Shown here piece by piece: positions 23,656 through 35,486 of a stretch of DNA of 64,000 nt. A program made the position numbers and the translations under genes. The notes beneath the pieces are model-generated. The model was not told the DNA's origin and searched no databases. It worked only from the letters and a program-made list of their open reading frames with translations. Source of the DNA: Nectonema munidae (taxonomy: Eukaryota; Nematomorpha; Nectonematoida; Nectonematidae); contig JAUIRK010000691.1 in the NCBI GenBank assembly GCA_030549495.1, positions 1 through 64,000 of the forward strand, written 5' to 3'. Numbering within the stretch: position 1 is the first letter of the stretch; each line of letters starts with the position of its first letter.

Positions 23656-24642
23656 TTGTGTCCCTTTTGTTCTTCACTTTTATTGCTTCAATCCCTTTCT
23701 TGCTTGTTTCCAATGTCAAAAATCATTTTGCGAATCGCTAAATCAACGATTATTGATCAAAGTGATGATTCAGACAACTCCAAGACAGAGTTGGATTCCG
23801 AAACAGACGATCATATTTCCTATGTTGAAAGCACTTCAAACTCTGATGACAGTGATTCAAACACTTGTGTTGAGAGCAACACCAAGATTTTGAGGCGCTC
23901 ATCAGAAAATGTTATCCATTCAAAACGAGGTCCAACAAGGCTCGCCTCTTCTAGAGGTGATCACAGTTGCATCTTTTTCTCTTTTTTCCCTCCAAAAATT
24001 ACAAAAAGAATTATAGACAACACGAACAAGAAAGGACTTGAAACTTTTGGAAATGAATGGATGAATTTAGACGAAATAAAGTTGAATGCGTTTTTTGGTG
24101 CGTTGATTTTACTTGGCGTGTATAAATCCAAAAACGAGGCAATAAAAAACTTATGGAGCAAAGAAAATGGAAGATGAATTTTGCCTGCCACCTTCTCCGG
24201 TAATAGGTTTGAAGAATTATGTGCTACTCTAAGATTCGATGGTGCGATGACAAGAAGTCAAAGTAAGCAGAGAGACAAATTTGCAGCAATTCGAGAGCTA
24301 TGGGATGATTGGAGTTCGTTGCTAGATGAATATTATAACACCGGCTTTTTTGTGAGAGTAGACGAGCAGCTCAAAGGTTTCTGTGGCAAGGCACCATTCC
24401 GGCACATACTTATTTTTTATGTCATTTTTTCAAAATTAAATTTTGACACAAATTTGACAAATTTAGATTATAAAACAAACATACAAATAAAAATGTTATT
24501 TTATCATACTCTTATCATGTTACAAAATGAATATTTTTTTTATTTTAATAAATAAATCTAATAATTTAGTTGAGTTTAAGTATTTGAAAAACTAGGGTCC
24601 ATAATGGACGAAAGGTGTAGTAGATTTTGAGGGTAATAAGGG
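23656..24642 (+). mobile_element. Truncated piggyBac transposase with a TTAA right end
   Basis: N-terminal acidic region (DSDDSDNSKTELDSETDD), then WMNLDEIKLNAFFGAL, YKSKNEAIKNLWSKENGR, and after a stop LPATFSGNRFEELCATLRFD, KFAAIRELWDDW and FFVRVDEQLKGFCGKAPFR. These are piggyBac motifs through the first catalytic Asp (VDEQ); the remaining catalytic half is gone. The right end is GGTAATAAGGG followed by TTAA (24643-24646), with a palindrome GTCCATAATGGAC at 24597-24609. Left end not seen. Confidence 0.8.
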
Positions 24643-24650
24643 TTAAATAA

Positions 24651-25100
24651 TATTTAGAGGTGGCTCAACAAGCGTTAATATTAACGTAGAAGTAGATGAC
24701 GAAACGTTACATCATCTTATATTGCTATTTATCTCGATACAGCATATTTATTGATTATATTACATTTTTTAGATCTTTTTCATTCAGCTTCACTCTTATA
24801 AATTTGATGATTGATTTTATTTTTAAAGAAGCAAGAACTTTTCATCCTTATTTTTGTATCATTTGCCGTTTCAATGCCGAAAAAACGTGGCTTTTAACTT
24901 ATTGAAGAAACCAGACATTCTTGGAGCCAAACTTCGCAGCAAGGAGCAAGTGCTAAGTGTGTTTCTACATCATCATATGACATTAAACAAAAGTGATAGT
25001 GAAAGGGCATCTATTGTAACATATGAAATAGAGGCTTTAAAGAAATGACAAAATTCAGGAAAAAGCTCGCTAGATTAAGACCTTGAGCCACCTCTAAATA
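24651..25100. mobile_element. 450-bp MITE with perfect 18-bp inverted ends
   Basis: TATTTAGAGGTGGCTCAA at 24651-24668 is exactly inverted at 25083-25100. The outer TA may be the target duplication, as in Tc1/mariner-like elements. It begins 4 bp after the TTAA of the neighbouring piggyBac end. A 64-codon open frame inside (24854-25048) has no known match. Confidence 0.75.
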
Positions 25101-25374
25101 GTATTTGTCAAGGCTTAAATTTTACACACATATATTTCATCTCAAATGGAAATAGAATCACGCCAGGGAGCAAAGAAAACCTTATTTTCATTTTACTCGT
25201 ATATGCAGGCCAGTGGACCACCCTAATACGCAGGCTATTGAAAGCTAATGGAAGACGCATACATTCAGAATTAAACGAATGCTTGGATATAGGATAAATA
25301 TGTTTACTTACAGGAATTTATGTGCTGCAAAAGAAACACTTGACAGGATTTAAAAGTAGGTAGCCAAAAATTAC

Positions 25375-25495
25375 CGCATTCTTTCACTTTCTTCTTCTTC
25401 TTGGAGGAAATATGGGAGCCGCCTTTGCGCAAGTACGAGAGGATTTGCGTGAGTTTGCTGATCACGATATCGTTGATCGTCAGGTTCGTCTGCGC
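25375..25495 (-). CDS. IK: RED/IK exon f
   Basis: Acceptor CATTTTCGTAAACAG, 40 codons plus one G, donor GTAATTTTT. Encodes AQTNLT then NDIVISKLTQILSYLRK and a basic tail SSKKKKKVKEC. The NDIVISKLTQILSYLR block is almost invariant in the family. AQ at the start directly continues the PMQE end of exon e as in human IK. The lysine run may be part of a nuclear signal. Intron 5, just upstream, is about 9.7 kb. Confidence 0.96.
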
Positions 25496-26159
25496 CTGTT
25501 TACGAAAATGAAGCATTAGAGCATTCACCAGGCCGCTCGCCCTAGCTATGATTCTGGGCCAATGGACGAAGTTCAAGAAGGCCTGTCTCTTTTTGCAGTC
25601 TAGAGTCTATTAGTGTGAGTGGGCAAATGCAAAAACGGAATGTGTGTCAGCAAAAAACCAGAACTGTGAGTATTTGTAGGTAATGGGGCGGTACTTATCA
25701 AACTAAAAATATAGTAGCGAAGAATGTCACTGCCTTAACCTGTTCCTTTGTCTTCAAAAGAGGTTATAGGCAATCCTTTTGAAAAAGTTATATTTAGGGC
25801 TAGGGTTGGCGAAAGGTTTGCAACTCCACTTAATACCATGATTTATATGTAGGTACTGAAGTTCACTCTGGATAGCATTACTCATATGGAAAGTGGATTG
25901 AACATCATCGATAAGTCCGGTGTGAAAGTGAGAATAAGTGTTTCTATATACAAAAAGTGAAATACATGTTGGTGTGTACTTTTGTTAATGTGTTGTTAGA
26001 CTTCAGGCTTCACTTATTCCCAAATGCCTTTTTATTTCAAGTTTTAAAAAAACAAAAAAAAAATTTTTTTAACTATATTTAAAAAAATCCTGTTTTTTCT
26101 ATTTAATTTTTCTACTTTTTATTTTTTCATAGATTTTTGTCTAATCTGTTTTTTCTTAT
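25496..26159. other. Intron 5, unannotated stretch
   Basis: No gene recognised. One TTAGGG-like word group at 25797 (AGGGCTAGGGTTGG). Confidence 0.4.
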
Positions 26160-26690
26160 TAATTTATCATGGCTTCTAAAAATCATCAAATGTGTGTTAT
26201 TTTTAAAAAAGTACTTACGAATCTGAAGTTTGTAAGTGCTTAAAATGTGAAAATAATAAGAAAGTTATGCGAAGGTTCAACTACAAGCTTATTGAATTAT
26301 CTGAAGAGCGTTCATAAAATAAATCCAAATGAAAAAGAATCAGAAACAAAATTAAAAAGACAAAAAACTCTTGATGAAAAAATGATAGTGGTTCCGAAAA
26401 GATCCGTGTTTTTCATAGTGGGTTTATAAGTGAAAAGTTTAAAGTTTAGAGACATCTTTTTGGAGAAAATCCTGCCGGTTGTGGAAAAACTGTTGGTGAT
26501 ATGCTTTTTCGATTTTATGATAAGAAAAAAGATGCTTTTTTTTTAGAAACAAAATTTGCCAAGGTGTGAGATTCCCGTTGACGCTTGACGAATACACGGC
26601 TTTACCTAATAAAATATATTTAAAGATTAACCTTCGCAGGACGAGAGTTTTCAGCATAGTTATCGAATTTCAGGTTTTTAACTTGCTGTA
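26160..26690 (+). mobile_element. hAT transposase N-terminal remnant (BED finger)
   Basis: Fragments include CKCLKCENNKKVMR, then EGSTTSLLNYLKSVHKI (a BED zinc finger: CxxC ... L..HL..H, first His replaced by Tyr), and farther on LTLDEYTALPNKIYLKI and TRVFSIVIEFQVF, matching the start of the hAT catalytic region (LDEWTS.. N.RY..I). Several frame breaks; the rest is missing. Confidence 0.65.
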
Positions 26691-27040
26691 ACAATCATTT
26701 TATTAGTTTTTTCTGCAAAAAAGTATTAGTTGGCTGATATAAAATAATCTTGACATCTTTCATAAATTGTATAGATGGCGTTGTCTTAGTTTTTTTAGCG
26801 AAAAACATGTCGACATTTTATGAAAATAATTCTATTGTACGGATTTGTGTGTATCCTATATCCATTCTTTGGTATGCGTATTTTCATCATCCGTCGTCTC
26901 ACATGTCGAGTGAATGTGAAGAAAATAAGAGGCGATTTTTATGTGAAACGCGTGGAGCTCATAAAAGATGTAGGAAACAATATCGCTTTATTTATTGTGC
27001 GATCTTTTTTTCTCATCTTTCTTTTGTTTTCATTTTCCTA
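26691..27040. other. Unannotated stretch between hAT and piggyBac remnants
   Basis: Overlapping open frames occur on the plus strand but none resembles a known protein. Confidence 0.35.
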
Positions 27041-27044
27041 ATTC

Positions 27045-28000
27045 TTTGTATATGTTGAAGCCTGAAATTTATGTTACAGGACTAAGTGAAACTAGATGTT
27101 TTAGTGGCAATAACTTGGTCATAAGGATGGAAACTGAAATTGATATTGCTTGCATCTGGTACCGGTGTAATTGTAGACAGATTTTTCACGTCCCATGATC
27201 TTAGTGTTTCGGCTACCACAAAAAATATTACTATGTTAGGGACAGTTAGAACTTTCATGCCTTAAATTATAAGACTCGACATTTAAAAGAGTTAAAATTA
27301 AATGAATGTGAGCATAAATTTTATATACATCGTATGCTTCATTGACCGCATATATATCTCGGAGCATGCCAAAAAATTTTAAAGTCGTTTATGTTTTATC
27401 TAGTCAACATAGTAACTTTAGGACAACAAAATTAGCCACTATAAAAAATTTAAAGGAGGTGTAGACACAGCAAATAAAACGTTAAGAGAATATACATCTT
27501 ACAGACACTCTAGATCAGTGGTTCCCAACCGCGGGTCCATGGAAGAATTTCAAGGGGTCCATGGAAGAATTTCAAGGGGTCCATGGAAATTCTACTTCAA
27601 ACTACTTATGCTTAATCTCATTTAATATACTTCTATTTTCCAAATCACTTTTTATTAGTTACAATATTTTTGAAAAATTTATATTTTAATTGGAAAAAAA
27701 TTTTATTCACATTTTATGTCAGGCTTTACGATTTCTCTGATTTCATATGAATAAGCATACGATTTAATAAGATGACTAGAATCATTGTTTGCATAAAAAC
27801 CTTTGATTAAATTTGTTGGCTCAAACTATTCAGTTGTAGGGGTCCCAGGTAAAAAAGTGACTGGAAAAGGGGGAACGGGATAAAAAAGGTTGGGAACCAC
27901 TGCTCTAGATTCTATGGCTCTATTTGCAAACTACCTGGATATGAGTACTTTGAACAGCTGGATCATCGTCTACAAAAATCATTCAACTCTGTTTCCTAGT
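27045..28000 (+). mobile_element. Decayed piggyBac transposase carrying an inserted MITE
   Basis: Pieces in different frames read LKPEIYVTG, then GTGVIVDRFFTSHDLSVS, TKNITMLGTVR (second Asp region) and KGGVDTANKTLREYTSYRH (third Asp region), and after the MITE ICKLPGYEYFEQLDHR. The order fits piggyBac. Multiple breaks. A hAT-type MITE at 27516-27902 splits the sequence just after YTSYRHSR. Confidence 0.7.
27508..27910. mobile_element. hAT-type MITE, 387 bp, with 8-bp target duplication
   Basis: Element 27516-27902 has perfect 15-bp inverted ends CAGTGGTTCCCAACC / GGTTGGGAACCACTG and is flanked by identical 8-bp CTCTAGAT (27508-27515 and 27903-27910), the hAT hallmark. Near the left end a ~22-bp motif (GGGTCCATGGAAGAATTTCA) is repeated twice plus a partial third time. 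No coding capacity. It landed in a dead piggyBac, so it is younger than that copy. Confidence 0.93.
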
Positions 28001-28860
28001 ATCAAAAATGTCAATAAATTATGCTTTTTATATAAAAAAAATTAGTTGCGATGCCTCTACATACTTTGTAAATATTAGTGTCCATTTGTAATACTCCGAA
28101 AATAATTTATAGTTTTTTACCCTAGGATGACTTTGCATTTTATGCATGAGAAAACCCAACATTTTTATAAAAACAACAAACTATATGTGGAAATTTTCAA
28201 AAGTAACAAATTTTAAGCCGTGTTGTCAATCTTTTTATACCTAAAATTTCAAAATTTAATGTGAAAAATGGTCTTAAAATATTTTCAAGCTTTTATTTTT
28301 CCCCCAAATCTTACTGGGTAAAAATGGTATATACACTAGTTTTTACAAAATTAAAAAAAACAATTCCTCCTATTTTATGTGCTTAGGTAGGCATTTATGA
28401 ACGACTCAAATGAGAAAAACTTAACTAAAAAAATTCAATGCCTCATAGAAAAATTTTTGTGCTAAATACGTGATAGTATAAAGAAATATCTTTTAGCTCC
28501 TAATCAATATTGCATCGGATAGTGGGGTTGTCGAATAATCTACTGTCCGATAAATGAGGTCTGACTGTATTACCAATGAGTCCTTTAATACAACCCTTTC
28601 CATATGGTCTTTAGAAGACAAGAACATGTATAACCTTTGAACACCAAATATAAAATCAGTTCAACCAAAAATTCAGCTCCCTAAAGATTTACAAAAGAAA
28701 AGTGAAGGTATAAATCCTTCACTTGGTTATAGTACAGCATATCTAATAGACTGTAGAGATAGACTTTGATCATTTTGATCAAAAATTTTGACCTCTCTCT
28801 AATGCTGTTTATGTCGAGGTGGAGAATGAGGTTGAGCTTTCATTCTCTTATAAAATGCCT
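28001..28860. other. Intron 5, unannotated stretch
   Basis: AT-rich, no gene or clear repeat recognised. Confidence 0.4.
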
Positions 28861-31800
28861 CATATGACACATGCGTCTCTTACAGCCTGTGAACAGTAAG
28901 TCTTTAGATCTGCCTTCACGTGGCGGGGTTGTTTAAAACTAAATGATCTGGAGGCGAAAGCGAGTAACAGGCGCGTTAACCTAAAGCTCCGGGTAGAACA
29001 AACTCGATAGCCTTGGCTGGCTCTTGTTCTAGGAGAAAATAACTCCGATTCCAAATTAGCACTGCCTTGTGGGTTTAGTACTTGATTGTATAAAGGCTAA
29101 AGGTTTCCAGACCCTGAATACAAATACTGGTTGGCGCCAAGAAGGGCACCCGGTCATAAAAATCACGCTCCAAAATAACATTATGCAACAACAACTCAAA
29201 TACTACGGAAAATTATGTTCTCAGTTGCTTAACCTCCGGGTAACTGGGGGAAATAAAATCACGGGGAAGGAGTTTTTCTCATAGGTAAGTACAAGAGGAC
29301 TCATGACGGACCCTGTTAAAGCCCATTAGAAGACCAGGATTCCTAATTTTTTGTCCCTTAGAAAGCCAATGAAAATACTCAGATTTGCGTCAGCAAATGT
29401 TGGTTCGCTTGTAGGTAGAAGTGTTTAAGTGGTGAATATGCCTTTAGAAAGAAAGGTAATTGTTGCAGGTCTTCAGGAAGTGAGATATAAGAAAGAAGGC
29501 ACGCTGATGATTAGAGCGGGTGAGCACGGATACAAATTGTACTGGATTGGAAATAAAGTAGGACAAGGCGGAGTTGGTCTAATGTTCATCAGGATTGGCT
29601 TGAAAAGATTGTCAGACTTAAAAGAGTGTCAAGTAGAGCAATTATTATGGAGATGGCTGTTTACGAAGAAGTGGTGACATTTGTATCTGCCTACGCACCA
29701 CCGGTTGGTCTTAGTTTAGAAGAAAAAGTGGAGTTTTACGATTGTTTGACTGAAGTGATGATGAAGGTAAAGGGTAAGTGCGTTGTTCTTGGTGATTTCA
29801 ATGGACATGTTGATAGAGATGTTGAAGGTTTCGAAGACGTTCACGGAGGCCTTGGTTTTGGAAAAAGAAAAAAAGAGGGAGAAATGCTGCTAGAGTTTGC
29901 CGATAGTTTTGACCTCAAGATTGTCAATACCCTTTTCAAAAAAGAGAAGGAAAAATTGATAACTTTTGATTCGGGCGGGAAAGTAAGTGTAACAGATTAT
30001 ATATAGGTTAGAAAAAGCGATAAAGTTAAGGACGTGAAAGTTATTGCTGGTGAAGAAGTGATGACTCAACATAGACTGTTAGTTACGGACGTGATTTTTA
30101 ATCCCAAACGAACGATTAATAGGGAAAAGAAAGAGAGAGTGAAAACTTGGAAAGTGAAAGAGACTCGTACAAACGAAAGTTGCCAATTGCTGAGATGACA
30201 AAATGAAGGTTTTATCAAATGTTATGAAAAAAGTGTGGGGCGTCTCGAAATCTAGAGGAGAAAGAAAGAGTTGGTGGTGGAATGACCAGGATGTTAAGAA
30301 TGCAGTTAAAAATAAGAAATCGAAATTGGCGTAAAGTAAAAACGGAGTTAGCTAGAAAGGATTATGTGGAGAACAGGAAAGAGGCAAAAAAGGCCATTAG
30401 GAGGGCAATGACTGACGAAGTTAAAAAGGAATTAAAAGAATTTGAGATCAGAGATAAAAATGAAAACAAACATCTTGATCTAGAAGACAGATTGAAAACG
30501 TGGAAAGGATACTGTGAAGAACTTTACAATAATGAAAATTCATGGGAAATTTCTTCCAGTAACAATATTATCCAATGTCCAGCAAGGCTAATAACAGCAG
30601 AGGAGATAAAGGCCGCTATATTGAAGATGAAGCATGTTAAGTAGGCTGGCCCAAGTGGTGTACCTATTGAGGTGATTGAGATGAGTCAATTGGAAAATGA
30701 GTTAGCAAAGATTGGAAATCGAGTGATGAATGGAGAAAAAATGGCAGAAAGTTGGAGAAAAAGCGTTTTAGTTCCGTTGTACAAGGGGAAAGGCGATGCA
30801 AAAGAGTGTAAGAATTACAGAAGTCTGAAAATGCTGGAGCACGGTATGAAGGTTTTGGAAAGAGTGTTTGAGAGCGAAAGTTGATATTGATGATCTGCAA
30901 ATGGGGTTTACACGAGGAAAGGGCACTATAAACGCAATTTTCATAATGAGGCAACTGATTGAGAAGTATTTGAGAGTTGGAAAAGAATTGTATATAGCGT
31001 TTGTCGATCTTGATAAGGCTTTTGATTCAGTTCCTAGGAATATTATACGTTGGGCATTAAGAAAGAAGGGTATACCTGAGTTTGAAGTGAACGCAGTAAT
31101 GGAAATGTATCGAGATTCAAGAACAGCAGTGCGTATCGAAGGTGAGCTTTCAGAGTGGTTTAAAATAAATCTTGGTGTTCATCAAGGGTCTGTAATAAGT
31201 GCTTTGTTGTTTATCATAGTGACAGACGCTCTAAGCTCGGAAATCCCGAAAAATAATCGTGAATTTTTGTATGCTGATGATTTGGTAGTTGTGGGTGATC
31301 GTTTGTATGAGCTGAATGTTAAGTATACGGAATGGAAAAGAGCACTTGAAAGCAAAGGATTAAAAATAAATGTAGCAAAGACCAAAGTGATGATCGTGAG
31401 TAATAAAACTAATGGTGTCAGGGAAGTGAGTAGTGTCGACCCCTGTTCATTATGTGGACTGAGGGTAATGAGAAACCACATTTTATGTACGACTTGTAAT
31501 AAGTGGGTTCACAAAAGATGTTCCTCTATAAAGGGCTCTCTTTCTGCAGTGAGTGGCTTTGTTTGTAGAAAGTGCAAAAATGGCGACAGCGTAAGTACTC
31601 TTGTTGAAAAAGTCAAATTAGGAGATGATATGTTCGATGTTGTTGATGATTTATGTTATTTGGGCGATATGATGAATTGCAACAGTGATGTTTCTAGTAG
31701 CGTAAGAGCGCGAATACGCCTAGGTTGGAAAAAGTTCAAGGAATTATCCTGCTTACTGTGTGGAAATTTTTTATCTGACGAACTAAAAGCAAGACTGTAT

Positions 31801-32140
31801 AAAGTTTGCGTTTATTTACGATTTGTTACGGTTCTGATTGCTGGGTGATGAAGAAAGCTGACACGAGAAGGCTACAAACAACTGAGATGAGAATGATTAG
31901 GATGATGTACGGAAAGACGCTGAAAGATAGGATTGCCAACGATGTGTTGAGAAAGAAAATTGGAATTGAGTATATAGAAGTGCATTTAGAAGAGAATAGA
32001 TTAAGTTGGTTTGGTCATGTCGAAAGGATGTCCGAAGGGAACGTTGTAAAGAAGATAAAAAATTAATTGATTGATGGAAAGATGAAGAGAAACCAGGCCT
32101 AGAAGGCAAAATGGATGATAATAATATACAGATAGACTGA
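28861..32140 (+). mobile_element. RTE-like LINE (endonuclease and reverse transcriptase), nearly full length
   Basis: After a GC-richer leader (28861-29365) the coding region starts MKILRFASANVGSLVG at 29368. Endonuclease motifs: VIVAGLQEVRYKKEG, GGVGLMF, VTFVSAYAPPVGLS, VVLGDFNGHVDRD, VTQHRLLV. RT motifs: LVPLYKGKGDAKECKNYR, AFVDLDKAFDSVPRN, GVHQGSVISALLF and LYADDLVVVGD. A PHD-like finger lies in the thumb region (31441-31580). The C-terminal part reads TRRLQTTEMRMIRMMYG and RLSWFGHVERM. About six stops or frameshifts break the frame, so this copy is dead, but most of the protein is present. Metal-binding Asp residues of RT are intact (DLDKAFD, YADD). Confidence 0.92.
31441..31580 (+). other. 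PHD-like zinc finger inside the LINE reverse transcriptase
   Basis: Within the RT frame: PCSLCGLRV..., LCTTCNKWVHKRCSS, then GFVCRKC. Spacing CxxC-x9-CxxC-x4-H-x2-C...CxxC is the Cys4-His-Cys3 arrangement of PHD fingers. I have seen the same insert in RTE-like elements of other invertebrates; its role there is not known to me. Confidence 0.8.
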
Positions 32141-32249
32141 GACTATCCGTTTCAATAACTGGTAAATGGCAATAAGAAGGGATACATCTGATGAGTAGTG
32201 ATCTACCATATATAAATGATTTTGTTCCCTTGTTGAGCTTCAAGAGTAG

Positions 32250-34130
32250 AACACAAACTTTCTAAAAATTTTGGCGTAGCGGTCTAACTATAATTTTTTA
32301 ATAGCTCGCGGTCTCATTTAAAAGGAATAAATCAACATATAAACTACTCTACTAAAAAATCGACACACTTGTTTATTCAAAAATTGTTTGAACAATCCAA
32401 ATCTCAATGAGATGGATGGCATCTCCTTTGTCTAAATTTCGCTGTCTTGGCCAAGGCAACTTTCATATCATTACTAACTTCCTATTTGTTTCGAGATTTA
32501 GTTTCAATGGCAAGTAGCATGAAAAACGCTTGCTCACACTCATATGTAGTGATAAATCGAATGAGAGCAATATTTGCAAGGATAGGATTTCAATCGAAAA
32601 ATCGCAATGAGATATTTGAGAAAAACATGTTTTACACCTCATCAATCATTAACCAAATCAACAAACTGTTCTTGAATTAAGAAGTCTTCTGAGGCCAGAT
32701 TACTAATCAAAATTATAAACGGGTTTTCGATAAATTGATAGTATTTTTCAGATTTTTGTAGATTAAGAAAATAAAGAGAAATTTCTTGGCATGCTACACT
32801 GTGTTTTATGACCTCCAAGGCATTTTTATTAATGAAAATCTTATTTTCATCAATAAATATGTTCGAAAATCGAGCAAAATTTTTCTTGTCAAAGAATGCA
32901 TTTATCCCAGGTTCATTTCAAAAGCTGACATTTCTTATTACAATGTAGTACTCTGATCTCTTTTCCTTGCACCCCATAAAGCAATTCATATATTCAAATA
33001 TGTTCACTAAAAATTATAGAAATATGCTAAAACGGACCTCAGAAATTTCTACATGCATGTCTAGTCTGCCTTCCACAAATTGCTGTATTTCTTTCCATAG
33101 TATCGTTTGGAAAATTTCTCTTTGGAAAGCAACTTCACGTTAGAGTGCAACAAGAGTCTTTGAAATTCAAAACATACAGGATTTGAAGCAGCTTGAAATA
33201 CACTGTTTTAATGACTTCATCAAAAACATTTTCAACTCATCAGGTATGGTTTTATGGCTCGGCGCACTGGGTACCAACTACATCTTGAGATTTTTGCTTA
33301 GCCAGATTCCGAATTTATATCATGTGCTGTAAAAAAATGTATCACTTTGTCAAATGTTTCTCTTATAGTTGTTCTATTGCTGAGTTTCGCAAAATAAAAA
33401 ATTGTTTACCAGATTCTCGTCATATACATATTGTACGTAAACATAAAGCTGAAATAAGTTTGCAGCATCCATCGTTTCAGCAATCATAGCAAAAAGTTGA
33501 AAATCGAATTCCGAATCAATAAAACCACTTCTGGCATGTGATCAGACATATCCTATTAGCCTTTTAACGGTATCGTTTGACAGGAAGATATGCCTCAACT
33601 TTACAACTTCAGAATAGCACATTCAATATATCTTTGCAGAAAGGTAATATCAACTATTCTGCTATGTTGTTGACAAAAAATATTTTTTGAAACTTTTCAA
33701 ACCATACTTAATATTTTGCAAAAACATTCAGATGTTATTTATCAATCCTGAATTTGTGCAATCGTTCAGCCGATAGTTTTGTTTATTGAACTCGAGTGCT
33801 TCACTACCAGCGCAAGCTTCACTTGACCGGCCTTTAAAAAGTGAATTCTAAAACATTAGAACACAAAGCACACTTATGTTCCTCCTCCCCACTAGATGTT
33901 AATGCAGAAAAACGAAATTTTAAGTGTGAGTAATCATATTTCATTTTTTTAGACATTAAAAAAATTGCAGATTTACAAATTAGCCTTGAAAAGCAATAAA
34001 AGAAAAAATAGTTCTCAATTCAAAGACTAGAAGCTTATTGGTTCTTTTAAATGCGATTTATTGGCGAAAATGGCAAATGATTCGATATGGGTGCAATATT
34101 TTGGGAAAAAACGATTCACTCAGTGTCCCC
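32250..34130 (-). mobile_element. Decayed hAT element of ZBED5/SCAND3-like type
   Basis: On the minus strand from about 33900: EEEHKCALCSNVLEFTF (BED-like finger of this group), later FDFQLFAMIAETMDAAN and QYVYDENLVNNFLFCET, matching the LDESTD...FVR... FLFCEPL region of ZBED5/SCAND3-like proteins. Many breaks follow. At 34115-34180 the right end reads CAGTGTCCCCTTCTCGAA and CGGCACGCGAATTCCAG, resembling hAT ends of the CAGTG...GCGGCACGC type. Left end not fixed. Confidence 0.6.
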
Positions 34131-34188
34131 TTCTCGAACCCCATGGAACTTCTTCGCGGCACGCGAATTCCAGTTTAAAAACAACTGG

Positions 34189-34325
34189 GGCTAGAAAGTT
34201 GATGCAATCAGAATTACAAACAAGCTAACTTGACTTCATAAAATCAGTGCAGTTGTGGTGGGATTGAGAGCTTACAGTACAAGTATAATGTGGGGTAATA
34301 ATGGTGGTGGTGTTCATTGAACAAA
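34189..34325 (-). repeat. Dispersed repeat R2, copy 1
   Basis: The reverse complement aligns with 61022-61155 over about 135 bp, sharing ATTATACTTG, GTAAGCTCTCAATC, TTTTATGAAGTCAA and CTTGTTTGTAATTCTGATTG. Non-coding; family unknown. Confidence 0.75.
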
Positions 34326-34329
34326 ATTT

Positions 34330-35218
34330 CTTTTATAATAAATTTTGAAAATTATATTAAAAAAAAGGTTGGCTCCCCTCCCCCCAAAAAATTTTGAGGA
34401 TGTGCGCCCGTTACAGATAACTGTGAAGAAAACTCAAATATATTAAAAGCTGAAGTTGGTTGGATGTTGATGATGGAAAATTTAGAAAGTAATACTTTTT
34501 CATTTGCTCAAAATTCATAAAGCATTATCTACATGTTATGAAAAAATACTCAAAAAATATAGTTAGTTTGCTTTTTATTTACACGATCCTAAATGTATTA
34601 AAAGAAATCATAAAATTTCTTTTTTCTTTATCTGAAAAAAAAGAATGTTTAAAACCGCTGAAAGTTTATCTTGTCGTCTTTAACCCGATTAAGATTTGAT
34701 GGATAAAGAAGGAAAAGAAATAAAAGTTTAACAAATAATATAAAATAAATTTTTATCTTTGTACAAAGCAAAAATAAAATTGTTTAAGCTAGCTTCCAAA
34801 AGTTTACCTCCAGCCAATGAACAAGTATATTGAGTCAACGGGAACTCGAGGCCCAAAACTTGAGCGTTTGTTTATAAATATATGTCTTATAAATAGATTA
34901 TATTAGAAATTCAAACTCTTTTTCTTAATACCCCATTGTATATAGATATTTTAATTAAGATATGAGTTAGTTCACGTGTACAATAACAAAAGACTATCCA
35001 CTTTTTTGGAAGGCGTGGAAATCATAATGGATGATGCATGAAACTGCAGAAAAATTGAATTAGCTTGAATTTACAAGAGTGTTTGGTAGCGTAGATTTTT
35101 GAAAAGCAACTTTAATAAACGGATACCACTATTTCTGCAAAAAAGCGTGAAATGTGGCGAATCTCGTCCAGATGTAGAGAGAGACTACTGAACTGCGAAG
35201 AAGTGAATCGAGGCTTAC
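34330..35218. other. Intron 5 start, unannotated
   Basis: No gene or clear repeat recognised. Confidence 0.4.
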
Positions 35219-35486
35219 CTCCTGCATTGGACAGTCCGACTTGGATCTAAGGACGGTGGTGGGAATGTCGGTCTCCATGAGTTGCGCCTCGTCGAGCGGG
35301 ATGCGGTACGCCATTCTGGAGGGCGCGAAGTGCGCGTTCGGGCGCGGCTCGCCCCTCTTCTCTAGCGCCGCCTCGCACACGCTTTTCGCGAAAGCGCCTT
35401 TCGCTCCCCACTCCTCTTCGGCTTTGTTCGGAGAAGCACCAAATACGTCGTCGGCCGCGCCGTCATCGACTTCGTCTCCTTCAGTC
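35219..35486 (-). CDS. IK: RED/IK exon e
   Basis: Acceptor TTTTTTATGCTTAG, one base G, 89 codons, donor GAG|GTAAGC. Begins with an acidic stretch (TEGDEVDDGAADDVFG), then RMAYRIPLDEAQ and DIPTTVLRSKSDCPMQE, matching human PGRMAYVVDLDDEY and DTDIPTTLIRSKADCP. Very GC-rich, in sharp contrast to the intron around it. The acidic insert is longer and less conserved than in vertebrates. Confidence 0.96.
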
